64,000 bases of DNA from Cordylochernes scorpioides (Eukaryota > Arthropoda > Arachnida > Pseudoscorpiones > Chernetidae). Under the pieces are notes generated by a model, which was not told the origin of the DNA, made no database searches, and worked only from the letters and a program-made list of their open reading frames with translations. Position numbers and translations under genes: made by a program. The stretch's first letter is position 1, and each line of letters starts with the position of its first letter. This document shows, piece by piece, positions 35,105 to 46,935 of this stretch. The stretch spans positions 144,166,478-144,230,477 of the forward strand of contig CP092863.1 in NCBI GenBank assembly GCA_030710605.1, read 5' to 3'.

Positions 35105-35454
35105 TTATCATTTTTTGTGATGATTATTATAAACTCAAAAAAATCAACTTTGAAAAAAAGTTGTTAAATAGAAATATGGAAGTGAAGAAATGAAGTATGA
35201 ATAAAAAAAATTTCAAGATTTTCGATTTTTTATTAACAATATATTTAAATAACAAGGTTCACACAAAAGCATCAGAAGTTACGGGTCATATATACACTAA
35301 TATAAGTACCAATTTCCATATTTCACAGATTTTGTTAATAATATAGAATAATATTTCTTTATAATTGAATAATAAAAAGTATATCTCATTGTAAATATTT
35401 CTATTTTTTATGTTTCTGATTGTGTGTGACCCCTAAAAATTTCTAAACTTAGTT

Positions 35455-35620
35455 ATTTCGGTAAAAAAAAATGTTTCAGAGACAATTTTGTTCACACTTG
35501 GTTATCTCGTGTATCTTCAATAAAGGTCACTGTAATATATTTCAGAGTTATTGTCTGAATCCCGATATACATGCTGAAAGGTACAACTTCCTTAAGTTTT
35601 GTCTATGAATGTAATGAGTG
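35455..35620 (-). mobile_element. Single unit of the ACTCATGGACAAAAC family
   Basis: Contains TTTTGTTCACACTTGGTTATC, one repeat unit and the inverse terminus CTTAAGTTTTGTCTATGAATG. Minimal array of one copy. Confidence 0.7.
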
Positions 35621-35651
35621 TAATTCCATAATATCCTAAAAGGAATTACAA

Positions 35652-36025
35652 TCAAATTTAAAATGGATAGAAAGAGATGAATTTGGCATAAAATTAATTT
35701 CAAGACAAATCAATAATTTATACAGATATTTAAATACATGGGGGAAAGGTGGCATTTCAAATTTTAATTTCAATTGTAGATTATATCCATCTGATTAAAA
35801 TAGATATACACAAGAAAACAAAGACAATTTAATTAAACCTGTATAAGAAATCTCTTTTAATTTCTTCTTTAAAAAAATCAACCCACTTACATAAAAAAAT
35901 ACTTTTAGAGTTAGATTCCATTTATAATATCAATTTCCTTACAGACTTAAATTCAAACTCAACAAATAACATTCAAACTACAATTTTAACACAAATTACA
36001 TTACACTATAGGAAATTAAAATAAC
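35652..36025 (+). pseudogene. Unidentified coding remnant
   Basis: A frame with about two stops or slips reads like real protein: SNLKWIERDEFGIKLISRQI near the start, and LISSLKKSTHLHKKILLELD in the second half. It lacks motifs I can name. It may be part of a LINE ORF1 or of a PLE N-terminal region; both are guesses. Confidence 0.3.
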
Positions 36026-36603
36026 AATAAGTTCATTTCATTATGTAAATGTATTTTGTTTAAAAAAAAAAAACTGAAAAAAAAAATACAATTTAAATTT
36101 TATAAAATTAAATTTGATTTTTATTTATTTTGGTTGTTTTTAATAGTGGTTTGAAGTGTTTTTATTGTGATTTTTCAGCCGAGCATTGTTCAAATCTTTT
36201 CCTAAGGGACCACAAAATGGATTGGAAAATACCTTTTTTAAACGCATGAGAATATATGTGTTAAAAGAAGAAAACTTTCTAAAATTTTCTTTCCACTTTC
36301 AGAATCGAAAAGAGTAATAAATTATTGTTTTTTAATAAAGGTATATAGTAATAAAAATATTTTAAATAAACTATCTGAATAATTATTTCTGTTTAGTTTT
36401 ATCTCTTGTATTATATTAAATTGTTATTGTTTGTAAAAAAATATAGATTCTTAGAGAAAGAAACTTCATTGACTAAAGATATAAAACAAAAAAAGAAGGA
36501 CAAGAGATCAAATTATAAGTACATCAGCAGCTCACGCCGGCCTGCCCTATTCAAATAACCGCTAGCCAACTAACAATCCAACAAAGCTGTTCTATATAGA
36601 CAG

Positions 36604-36908
36604 ACTATCCGAATGACCCGGGCAACGCCCGGGTTTTACCCGATTAAATGCTTTTATTCAAACACTATTCGTTACAATTATAAATTGGCGCCGTGGAAGT
36701 CAATCTTGTATAATACATTAAAAATTGTAAAAAAAAAATGCATCGGCCGGGAATCGAACCCTGGCCGCCCGAGTGGCAGGCGAGCATTCTACCACTGAAC
36801 CTCCGATGGTTATGAGAAAAGGACATATTTGGGTATTTATTCCATTCACAAAGCAAACGGTGACAGAATTAAGAATTATTGCTTGATTATGACGCTGATT
36901 ACTGTATA
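36604..36908 (-). mobile_element. Helitron-like element carrying a tRNA-Gly-like sequence
   Basis: Absent from the right arm, where the empty site reads CTATATAGACAGATAT near 62715. TATATAGACAGA is present on both sides of the insertion. Minus-strand order: ATCAGCGTCATAATC start, CTGTCACCGTTTGCTTTG, the tRNA-like part, then CCCGGGCGTTGCCCGGG hairpin and an ATAGT end where 13121-13447 has CTAGT. Confidence 0.7.
36739..36809 (-). tRNA. tRNA-Gly(GCC)-like sequence, probably a pseudogene
   Basis: The full cloverleaf length is present with the loop CTGCCAC (anticodon GCC) and B box GGTTCGATTCCC. The first base of the acceptor stem and one base of the anticodon stem do not pair, and one T-stem base is changed. 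It sits inside a mobile element, so I read it as a captured, decayed copy. Confidence 0.65.
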
Positions 36909-37031
36909 TAGACAGATATGACAATTTGCATAGACAATACTGAAATACTATGTGAATATCTGCATATCAAATACCGTAGAAATATCTACAATTGTCAATT
37001 TCAACAGTTATAATATTAATAGAGAATATTT

Positions 37032-37144
37032 TATGTTCAAATCTAAAAGCTAAAGGATGAGTTTCTTCTGCAAATAAATTTATTTACAGCTTTAAATTTA
37101 TTTGCAAAAGAAACTCATCCCTCAAGCTTTTAGATTTGAACATT
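37032..37144. repeat. Short palindrome, arms about 50 bp
   Basis: GTTCAAATCTAAAAGCT begins one arm, its inverse ends the other, with GATGAGTTTCTT and AAGAAACTCATC between. It is conserved in the right arm at 62479-62590, so it predates the duplication. Confidence 0.85.
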
Positions 37145-37199
37145 TTATTAAGGGATTAGCCTATTATAATCAATAAAATATTTTAATTTAAAAATAACA

Positions 37200-37530
37200 A
37201 AAGGTTTCTGTAAATAGAAATACATATCTTGAGATCACACATGAGTATTTTAAATGACAGAGCGCCATCTAGTGGAACAAAAATCAAATAAATGTTGATT
37301 TAAATTATTCCGTGTCATATTTGACCAACCCATTTTCTTGATAAATCGAGAAAATACCACCAGGTACGCGTTTCGGGATGTTGGTCCTCGTCAGCATGGT
37401 GTAGGCTATTTTATAAGTTTATTTTATATTGGTAAATAAGCAAGGTTTCGATCATAAACCATCTTTAACTTGATGAACAAAGTTATGTGGAGAAAATTGA
37501 TTAGCTGTTTGTTATACTTCTTGTATATTT
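37200..37530 (+). mobile_element. Half unit of the hammerhead foldback family
   Basis: Contains AGAGCGCCATCTAGTGGAAC, TTCTTGATAAATCGAG and the ribozyme region. Its counterpart in the right arm is 62100-62430. Confidence 0.75.
37357..37401 (-). ncRNA. Hammerhead motif with damaged stem II
   Basis: CTGACGA and GAAAC are intact and stem I pairs over six of seven positions (CACCATG with CCTGGTG), but stem II (GGAC/TCCC) has only two good pairs. Probably inactive. Confidence 0.5.
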
Positions 37531-37645
37531 GATAATGTTTTTTTTTTCAAAAATATTATACTAGATTTATCTTTAATTCTTTTAGAATTAATTGAAATTC
37601 ACACACATATAGATTATTCATAAGATTTTCATATTTTCTATAATA

Positions 37646-38163
37646 AACAAAACTTAAGGAAGTTGTACCTTTTAGCATGTATATCGGGATTGAGACAATA
37701 ACTCAGAAAGATATTACAGTGACCTTTATTGAAGACATACGAGATAACCAAGTGTGTATACACTCATGGACAAAACATGAGGAAGTTGTACCTATTATAG
37801 CATGTATATCGGGATTGATACAATAACTCTGAAAGATATTACATTGACCTTTATTGAATACACACGAGATAAACAAGTTTGTATACACTCATGGACAAAA
37901 CTTAAGGAAGTTGTACCTTTCAGCATGTATATCGGGATTGAGACAATAACTCTGAAAGATATTACAGTGACCTTTATTGAAGACACATGAGATAACCAAG
38001 TGTGTATACACTCATGGACAAAACATGAGGAAGTTGTACCTATTATAGCATGTATATCGGGATACAGACAATAACTCTGAAAGATATTACAGTGATCTTT
38101 AGTGAAGACACACGAGATAACCAAGTGTGTATACACTCATGAACAAAACTTAAGGAAGTTGTA
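37646..38163 (+). mobile_element. TIR element with internal repeats, 4-5 units
   Basis: Units of about 120-127 bp start near CACTCATGGACAAAAC. The left terminus is partly lost; the right-arm homologue (60090-60520) keeps the flank with GTCGCAAGTTGTC that is missing here. Confidence 0.75.
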
Positions 38164-38340
38164 CTCCAATATAAAATTGATAATATATATTCTCTAACTC
38201 TCAAATATAAATATACATTTCTATAAAGATATAATATAAAGATTTAAAATAAAACATATATAACTAATTTTTAGATAAGAAAAAGACATATGACTAAATA
38301 TTAATAATTATTTGTATATATATATATATGTATATATTAA

Positions 38341-38467
38341 AAATAAAAAGGCATCTCCTGACCACGAGCACATGTGCTTTTTAGATGGCAGAGCGCCATC
38401 TAGTGGATGCCTTCTGCCATCTAAAAAGCACATGTGCTCGTGGTCAGGAGATGCCTTTTTTATTTTT
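38341..38467. mobile_element. Perfect short palindrome, left arm only
   Basis: Arms 38341-38393 and 38414-38467 match except for one T in a run. Each contains CTGACCACGAGCACATGTGC and TAGATGGCAGA; the spacer is 20 bases and includes GCGCCATCTAGTGG. No counterpart in the right arm. Confidence 0.9.
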
Positions 38468-39429
38468 AATATCAACACCTGACCCACTTATCTTTTATTT
38501 TTTTCTATTGTTTTTTCATATATATATATATATGAAAATATAGTACAAATGTAATATTGTACTGAGATAAGTTGCATAAATTAAGAAAAAGGCATCTCCT
38601 TATCTAATAATATCTATTACTTTAGCTGGAAACAGTCTGATGCATGCCCGCGAAAACACATGCTAATAACAGAGGTTTTCAATCATTTTGTATAAATATT
38701 ATTTAGAGATTGTACGTAGAATATCAGCCCGTTGAAGAACAGTATATTTGCTAGAAAGCTTGCAAATTTAAATTAAAAGAAACTTTTTACCTGAACATGA
38801 TTTTTACTTTTTCAAATATATTGGATAGAATAAAAATTAATTTGCAGAATTATCGATTGGATGAAAGTCAACCTTTGTCAAAGCATAATAGCGTATTTAA
38901 ATCACTAATTTAATTTTAAAATAGCAATTTCCAAACATTTGTAAACAAATAAAATCATTATATCCGATTATTTATCTTATCTCTTTTAAATCTTAATTAT
39001 TAAACATAAAATATTTACACTTTACTCTCCACTATAGTAAGTTAAAAAACTAAAAACTAGTAGGAATAAGTTAAAAAAACTAAAACCTAGTAGTGATAAG
39101 TCACAACCCACAACTAACCACACAGTAAAAAAAGAAGAGTATCACAAATCTTTTTCCAAATATCAAACAATTCCGATTCCGCGTTGAAATTGGGGCTAGA
39201 GAAAATGTCTTACCAAACTTAAAAAAAAAAATCGAATTCTTTCCTGTCAGGCTTTTAAATTTTGTCGACATTGCAGCTTTCCTCAGGAATTTGGCTTCTC
39301 CACATATCTATCCTCCTTGTTCCCCTGATACTTCTCTTTAAACACAACGTGCAGTGACTTGCTACAATTTACTCGATATTTGTTGACTATAAATATATTT
39401 AAATAAATACCTAAACTAATTTTTGTAAA

Positions 39430-39620
39430 TATATTTATAATTAGATAATAAAAAGGCATATATTGGATTTAATAAAAAAAATATTTTGCCAATATTTCGG
39501 CTGGCTGAACGCCAACCTTTATCAAGGCATTACATTTTACATTTTTGTATACACAAACTCAGCGCCGCATAGTGTTATAATCAGTTGAAATCATTTAAAA
39601 TACAAAGTAGGTGGGAGAAA
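39430..39620 (-). mobile_element. Penelope-like 3' end
   Basis: Minus strand: GCCTTGATAAAGGTTGGCG, then the GAAATATTGGC box and an ATATGCCTTTTTATTATC end. Its homologue in the right arm is at 58600-58740. Confidence 0.65.
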
Positions 39621-39713
39621 TTTGTGCATGAAAAAAATGATTTTCAAATTCAGAAAAGGTTAAATATCTTAAAATATTAAAGGAAAAATAATGAGGTCTA
39701 TCTTATATTTTTA

Positions 39714-39890
39714 GTTATCTTTCTAACCTGGAAAAATCAGGTTCCTAATATATCATATTGTTTCTCTTTTTTATTAAATGTATTTTCTGGTATAATAGGT
39801 TTATAACTGTTTCTGTTTGAAATTGTAAATCGAGTGCAATTATCCCTGGCCTGGATATCGCGTTTTGTGTGTTGAAATAAATTTATATTT
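39714..39890 (+). mobile_element. 3' UTR of the second R1-like LINE family
   Basis: Shares TAATATAT-ATATTGTTTCTC, GTTTATAACTGTTTCTGTTT and GTGTTGAAATAAAT with 6815-7195 and 23408-23620. Very short truncated copy, matched at 58290-58480. Confidence 0.7.
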
Positions 39891-40064
39891 GATATAATTG
39901 TCAAAGAATAATTTAGTTATATATATTTACACAATAAAATTAATAATTATTACGTTTATAGTAAATGAAATAAGCAACCTTTTAGAACTAAAATTTGCTT
40001 TAATAAAAAAAAATGAAAACGAATTGTTAAGTATTATTGTAAATCTGGTTCAAATCACATAAAT

Positions 40065-40220
40065 AGGTACCGCTCAACAAGAGAAACCTAGTTCATGATA
40101 ATTGAACAATGAATAATATATGAAGGTTATTCACATATTAAACAAAATTTAAACGCGGGATTCAATCCCGGTTCATGACTGTCGGGAATCGAGGGTGTTA
40201 CCCACTCGTCCACCTTTTTG
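40065..40220 (-). mobile_element. tRNA-derived SINE, family 2, left arm only
   Basis: Inverse of 7995-8170. ATTATTGTAAAT and ATTACTGTAAAT flank it or nearly so, and the right arm has a single ATTTACAATAAAAC at about 58150 with no SINE. This makes it an insertion after the duplication. Confidence 0.75.
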
Positions 40221-41124
40221 ATTACTGTAAATTTATAACGAATAGATAATATGATAAAATAATACAAACAGTGAAATTGTATTCAATAATTAATTTTAAA
40301 AAGAGGGAAAGGAATTTTCTAACTGTGCAAGTAGGTTTTCAAATAATTTTCATATAAATCTATGTAAATAAGTTATATTGAGCATATATTTATCTTGAAG
40401 GATATACCGGTTTGATGTTTGGAATAAATAAATTATAGTATTCAATCATAAAATTCCTTTTTTTTAAATAAAAAAGTATATGATACTCTGTAAATCAAGG
40501 AGAAAATGTATATAAAATATAAAATATATGTATATAAGTTATATATAAGTTTTCTATATATATATTTGGGAATAAGTCAACCAAGTAAAGTGGACACGTC
40601 ACTATGACAAATGTCACATGTCATAAATCTCCCTCCTTATTGAATTATAGGATATTATGGAATCAAGGAGTAATGTGATATCCATTCCCACATATATCCA
40701 ACCTTCTCTGTTTTATAGCTATCAGGATTTCAGCCTAAACTCATGGACAAAACTTGAAGAATTTCATAGTTTCGAGGTGTGTCATTTCATCTTGTATTAT
40801 AATTTTGCATAAGTTACAAGTTTGTTTCACAATCAGGTTAGAAAAATTTCGGGGGGAAAAATATCTAAAAGTGTAAATTGTTCTATGATATTATCATGGT
40901 AATATTTAAAGGAGGGAAGTTGTTTAACAATGTCCATTAATGGGGATACGCTACCTCGACTTATCTAGTTTTTTAATGTTTGTTCTGTCGTTTGGTTTCA
41001 TTTATTTCATAATATTTACATCAAAAAGGTCGTATATTAATTTTATATACACTCATTGAGACAATACGCGTATTTAAGAAAGTTTCCTATTTTTGTCACT
41101 GGTCATCTGTTATTTTTTCGAAGG

Positions 41125-41380
41125 AAATAGAGGATGTTCACACTTGGTTATCTCGTGTGTCTTCAATAAAGGTCACTGTAATATCTTTAAGAGTTATTGT
41201 TTGTATCCCGATATACATGTTAAAAGGTACAACTTCCTTAAGTTTTGTCCATGAGTGTAAACTTGGTTATCTCGAATGTCTTCAATAAAGATCACTGTAA
41301 TATCTTTCAGAGTTATTGTCTGAATCCTGATATACATGCTAAAAGATACAATTTCCTTAAGTTTTGTCCATGAGTGTATA
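41125..41380 (-). mobile_element. TIR element with internal repeats, two units
   Basis: Starts GATGTTCACACTTGGTTATC and ends CTTAAGTTTTGTCCATGAGTG. The right arm has three units at the same place (56725-57085), so array length has changed since duplication. Confidence 0.75.
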
Positions 41381-42387
41381 TTGTTTTTTTCTTAGACATT
41401 TTTATGAACTTGATCCTAAGGAGATGTTGAATGACCACTACCTTTATTAAGTTACAAGAAAAATAACAAACAAAAATGATATAGTTACATCATTTTATAA
41501 ATAGGTAATTATTTTAAAATTTTGAAATTAACGTTTGTTTATTTTTACTATATTTCCACACATGCACCAATAACACGAAATAATTCCTATTTATTATTGT
41601 TATTTTATTTATCGGTATTTTTACCAACTTCATTCTTACAAATCAATAACACGTCTTGATGTCTTCATTCATTATATTTCATACTTAATTTTACTTTTTC
41701 TATTTTATAGAATTTATTCAAAAGTTTATTATTCTGATATACATATTGCTCTCTTCCTTCTTTATCGCTTCAAACAGTTAAAAGATAAAAAAATAATATA
41801 AAAAAACAAATAGATAAATACACAACCGTGATAATTAATGTCACTAAAAAGAATTTCTCTTTGTCACTTCGATGGGTTATTTTCATTCTAATTAGATAAT
41901 CACGTTAAAACCACATGGCTAATATTTAAACTAAACTGATTAATATATCAAAGGATTCTATTGAAATTTATTTCATAAGATTTTGCGAATGTTTTTCATT
42001 CTTCACAATGCTACAATTTGAATTACTTGTACAAATATTGAATAATGGTGAAAGGGAAGTTTTTATCTCATGAATATATATATTTTTATTTTCTATATTT
42101 ATTTTCTCATCTCTAGAATGAAAAAAACGGGTAGAACCTTGAACAATTAACAGGTCTTATTATACCAATATCTTTAGGAATACATCCTTTATTCTTATTC
42201 CAAATATTTGTGGGAATTATTGGAGATTTTTTTCATAAACTTTTCAAAACCATTTACATTTTCAATAGAAGATCTTATTTAAATAAACATCGAATAAATA
42301 TAAAATAAAAACATTTATCACACAAATAATTTCTTTTAATTTCCCTATACCTATTTGATTTAATCGAGCGATAAAAATATCATGGAC

Positions 42388-42940
42388 AAAACTTAAAGAG
42401 AAAGAGGTTGTTCACACTTGGTTATCTAGTGTGTCTTTAATAAAGGTCACTGTAATATATTTCAGAGTTATTGTCTGAATACCGATATACATGGTAAAAG
42501 GTACAACTTCCTTAAGTTTTGTCTATGAGTGTATATACACTTGGTTATCTCGTGTGTCTTCAATAAAGGTCACTGTAATATCTTTCAGAGTTATTGTCTG
42601 AATCCCGATATACATACTGAAAGGTACAACTTCCTTAAGTTTTGTCTATGAGTGTATACACACTTGGTTATCTCGTAGGTCTTTAATAAAGGTTACTGTA
42701 ATATATTTCAGAGTTATTGTCTCTATCCCGCAATATATGGTAAGAGCCTGGAGGATGACATTCGTATATGTACCGAAAAGAGCCACCTCTCCCTTTAAAT
42801 ATGTATTAGAAGAAAGTATTATGTGTATTACCTAACTATTATACATACCTATAACATATATAATACACAATATAACCTATACATCCCGATATACATGCTA
42901 AAAAGTACAACATCTTTAAGTTTTGTCTATGAGTGTAGAT
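42388..42940 (-). mobile_element. TIR element with internal repeats plus a diverged segment
   Basis: Three units to about 42735, then a stretch with GAAAAGAGCCACCTCTCCC and one further unit to 42940. The right arm matches at 54862-55140 and 55660-55712. Confidence 0.7.
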
Positions 42941-43022
42941 CGTAACTGACACAGCAAATCGATTATTGCAATGAATCAAACAATATACTTTTATTCCTTT
43001 CATATTAAACAAACACACGCGA

Positions 43023-43518
43023 TATTTTAGATACCTTTCTCAAATCAAGAATGAATGTTCTGAAAAACAAAGCAAATAATACTTTTATACACTTTTTTCC
43101 CCAAGAACCCCCTAAATATTTTCGTCCAAATTTTATGATACTCAATTTGTTACAATCTAAGGAAATTTAAAAGTTTTTTAAATAGAATAAAGGCAGTGGA
43201 GGATTCAAGTTGTTTTTGTGGTATTGAGGAACAAACCTCAAGACATCTACTGATCGATTGCCCAGCATTTCAAGATTATAGAATGAAGAATGAACTAGTT
43301 GTTTGTGAACTTAACGATTTGATTTCCAATAAAAAATCATATTTAAAGTTCGATTCATTTTGTAAATACATTCTAAACTTTCTACAAAATCTGGATCTCT
43401 AATGTTTTCATGCGTTGAATAATGTAAATAACTTATGTAAATAAACTTTTCTCCTTGTTTGGCGCAAGTATCTCTTGCGTTATATAGCGCTTTGGAAATA
43501 AAATAATTGTAATTGTAA
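43023..43518 (+). pseudogene. 5'-truncated copy of the R1-like LINE, left arm only
   Basis: Matches the last 380 bp of ORF2 and the 3' UTR of 3515-6697, with frame breaks near 43090-43165. From 43196 the frame is open to the stop at 43402 and includes CFCGIEEQTSRHLLIDC. At the same point the right arm has about 35 other bases (54730-54770), so insertion removed a short target segment. Confidence 0.85.
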
Positions 43519-43677
43519 TCTTAAATCCTCCACAAACAGGTCCGACCGTTTTCTCACCCTAGTAACATTTCCTTCTTTGAAAATGTATTGAAAATTGTCA
43601 TTTTGGCAAAATGTGTTGTAGTATATAAACTTTCTACCTCCACTTATCCACCCTTTGTAAAAATAAATTTATAAATT

Positions 43678-43845
43678 TACATACTCATGACATAACATGA
43701 AAGTAATTTCATATTTTAAGTATAAACCACTCCTTATTTGCTTATATAACGGATGATTTCCCATACATGTAAATTCGAACGTTCTTCTTAAAAAAAAAAT
43801 TATATATACGCTAGAAGGTACAACTTCTTTAAGGTTTGTCCATGA
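43678..43845. mobile_element. Short TIR element of the ACTCATGGACAAAAC family
   Basis: Ends ATACTCATGACATAACATG and GGTTTGTCCATGAATGC. The right-arm copy is at 54386-54575. Confidence 0.55.
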
Positions 43846-44860
43846 ATGCATTTGTTTTTATATGCTAAGTGTTTTATCACATTTATAAAAATATTATGTT
43901 TCCATATTTTTATAGGTATTCTTAACAATTATTTACAAAAAAAAAAAAACAATTTCGAAACGATAAGTATAAAAAAGAAACACATTGCATATTTACACGG
44001 CGTATGCAAATCAATTGATAAAAGAATAATACTATCAGAGGATCAATTGAAAGTTCAAAAAAATGTGGTTGATATCTTATAGCCATTTATTCTAGAGAAT
44101 AAAATCAACAGAACGTGTTAAATATTCCAATAAAATTTTCCAAAATATTTTTAAATGAATAATAAAAAAGAAAACAAAATTCTTTCAACTCAAACCTTTT
44201 AGCTTTTCAAAACATTTTAACAACAAACTAACCAAAATATTTAAGTAACACAGAAATCTAATTCCAAGTAACTTAAAGACAAACTAAAATATTTTTAATC
44301 AGTTTGGTAAAAAAGACAATTTATAAAGATTAAATGGAACCTTATATAGTAAATTAAAAGGAATGAAACATTTCCTTAGAGAGATACCAGTGAATATCAT
44401 GATGAGATGAAACTGCTTTCCATTTATTATCAAAAGAACTCCCAAAGCGCAATTAATAAAATTGCCATTTGTGGAGTAATACTTACGTTAGATATAGTTT
44501 AATTAAGAAATGGGGAGAGAAATACATTTATATAATTAAAATAAGGGAATTTGTTCAACTTTTATCTTTGAAAACACTCTTTAAATATAATTAATTTTTA
44601 CCCCCGTTTGTGAGAGAAAGACGTGAATTTCTTTGTTGTTTTCGGAGATACATTGATCTTCTCAACCAATTAACACACTAATTAGTACATACAACTAATT
44701 ACCTTACTAACTATTAACTCTGAAAACTCTCCATATAGAAACCTCTCTCTCTCTAACAAAGAATTATGGTGTTTACACTCCGAATTCTATTTATATTTTC
44801 TTGTTATTATTAAAAGAGATTTTTTGATAAAAAATAAATTGTGGATATTGTTATATAATA

Positions 44861-45380
44861 TTGTCAAGCGGCTCAGCGGCTCCAACCACGAGAGGCCCCA
44901 TGGGGCGCCTGTCAATCATCCCTGGACAGCGGGTGTGAGGGGTTCTCGGAATCTGGTCGGCGGGGGGAGCTGACGTCCCTCATTAGGAGTATCTTTAACT
45001 TGGGGTAAGTTGTACACTCTCTCTCTCCCTATAAATACCCCTTATAATAAATTAATTATCCCCAAACTTGCCCTTGCTTTATTTATCTCCGCGACAATTT
45101 TGTGACAAAGTATTTATTATAAAGGTGGGTATTTACCTTTTAGTTCTCCAATAAAATTATATACAAGAGGTATTTATAGGGAGAACAACTTATCCCAAGG
45201 TAAAGATAATAATAATAATGAGAGTAGTCAGCCACCAAGACGTCCCGTTTTCCTTATTTGCAGATAAGATTCTGAGAACCCCTCACACCTGTCCCCCCGG
45301 AGTTCAGGGATGATTGACAGGTTTCCCATGGAGCTTCTTGTGACCGGAGTTGCAGAAATACTTGACAATATTTTCAATAA
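44861..45380. repeat. Local inverted repeat inside the left arm
   Basis: About 250 bp (44861-45108) is an inverse, diverged copy of 45130-45375, with matching GGGGTGTGAGG/CCTCACACC-type and CTGTCAATCATCCCTG blocks. The right arm has only the second half (53110-53390), so the first half was added on the left, perhaps by template switching. Confidence 0.75.
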
Positions 45381-45394
45381 TTAATAAACAATAA

Positions 45395-45565
45395 GATGAT
45401 ACATTAGCGCGCCATCTGTAATGAGAATTTGAAACTATTATAGACACTTATGATTCTTTTAAAAATTAAACAATTTCTACTGTCCTTACTGCAAATTTAG
45501 GTTAAGGGCAGTAAAAAATTGTATAATTTTTTAAATGATCATACGCGTCTATAGTTTTGAATTTT
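45395..45565. mobile_element. Family P foldback at the inner end of the left arm
   Basis: GATACATTAGCGCGCCATCTG on the left side, ACTGTCCTTACTGC and an inverse block with GGGCAGTA. The right arm ends inside the same element (52925-53100). Confidence 0.8.
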
Positions 45566-45753
45566 GACAATAAACACTATAAATAAGGTGTTTTAACACA
45601 TTTGTAAATTTGATTGTCATGTTTTTGAACATTATAGATGAATCTCATATTTGTTTTATTTAAAAAGAAACATACTCCTTCTTCAAGTTGCGTCTCTCTT
45701 TTGTGTTACTCCTTTTGACTGTGCTTTTCTCCAGAATTTATTAAAACCCAATA

Positions 45754-46749
45754 CAGTTAAACCTGTCTATAGCGCCCCCTCTTGGGACTCACCGAAATAA
45801 GGTGCTATAGAGAGGAGGTGCTATAGACAGATTACTTTTAATGTAAATCGCATCGTACTACCTTTTTAAAATCGGGCGCTATAGAGAGGAAGGCGCTATT
45901 TAGAGGGGGTGCTGTAGGCAGGTTACTTTTAATGTAAATCGCATCGTACTACGTATTTAAAATCGGACGCTATAGAGAAGAAGGCGCTATTTAAAGGGGA
46001 TGCTATAGACATGTCACTTTTAATGTAAATCGCATCGTAATACGTATTTAAAATCGGGCGCTATAGAGAAGAAGGCGCTATTTAGAGGGGATGCTATAGA
46101 CATGTCACTTTTAATGTAAATCGCATCGTAATACGTATTTAAAATCGGGCGCTATAGAGAAGAAGGCGCTATTTAGAGGGGATGCTATAGACATGTCACT
46201 TTTAATGTAAATCGCATCGTAATACGTATTTAAAATCGGGCGCTATAGAGAAGAAGGCGCTATTTAGAGGGGGTGCTATAGACATGTCACTTTTAATGTA
46301 AATCGCATCGTAATACGTATTTAAAATCGGGCGCTATAGAGAAGAAGGCGCTATTTAGAGGGGATGCTATAGACATGTCACTTTTAATGTAAATCGCATC
46401 GTAATACGTATTTAAAATCGGGCGCTATAGAGAAGAAGGCGCTATTTAGAGGGGGTGCTATAGACATGTCACTTTTAATGTAAATCGCATCGTAATACGT
46501 ATTTAAAATCGGGCGCTATAGAGAAGAAGGCGCTATTTAGAGGGGATGCTATAGACATGTCACTTTTAATGTAAATCGCATCGTAATACGTATTTAAAAT
46601 CGGGCGCTATAGAGAAGAAGGCGCTATTTAGAGGGGGCGCTATAGACATGTCACTTTTAATGTAAATCGCATCGTACTACGTATTTGAAATAGGCCGCTA
46701 TAGAGAGGAAGGTGCTATTTAGAGGGGACGCTATAAACAGTTTTAAGTG
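45754..46749 (+). mobile_element. TIR element with ten 91 bp internal repeats
   Basis: Begins CAGTTAAACCTGTCTATAG, ends with a diverged inverse (CTATAAACAGTTTTAAG), flanked by TA. Inside, CTTTTAATGTAAATCGCATC recurs ten times at 91 bp from 45834 to about 46650. The core is the inverse of the unit in the 9557-12647 array. Confidence 0.88.
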
Positions 46750-46935
46750 TATATTGGTCTTGATTTTTCACTATTTGCCAATAAAACATTTGGCGAATTG
46801 TTTTCATAAGCAATCTTCTGGTGTAGAATTACTCTTTCATCCTCCAAAGCCGGACAGTGAAACATGTGGTGTGGAAATTCCTGGCTGAATTCACTATTAC
46901 ACAGAGCCCACTTTATAAGTTCCTAGATTTCTATA
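46750..46935 (-). pseudogene. LINE C-terminal fragment
   Basis: Minus-strand frame contains WALCNSEFSQEFPHHMFHC, the His-Cys part of a LINE C-terminal zinc cluster with the first Cys apparently changed to Trp, then PALEDERVILHQKIAYENN. No 3' UTR recognised. Confidence 0.55.

Larger units (their letters stand above)
36390..45565 (+). repeat. Left arm of giant inverted duplication
   Basis: Matches 52925-62920 in inverse orientation over almost its whole length. Anchors, left versus right: CTCTTGTATTATATTAAATT near 36410 and inverse near 62895; CAGGCTTTTAAATTTTGTCG near 39250 and inverse near 59235; GTCAACCAAGTAAAGTGGAC near 40577 and inverse near 57622; the block before GAAAACTCTCC near 44720 and inverse near 53515. 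Arms differ by substitutions, roughly 5-10% by eye, and by whole insertions. Confidence 0.92.

Noticed and set aside
36739-36809. Functional tRNA-Gly gene
   Set aside because: Acceptor position 1 and an anticodon-stem base do not pair, and the copy lies in a mobile element repeated three times.
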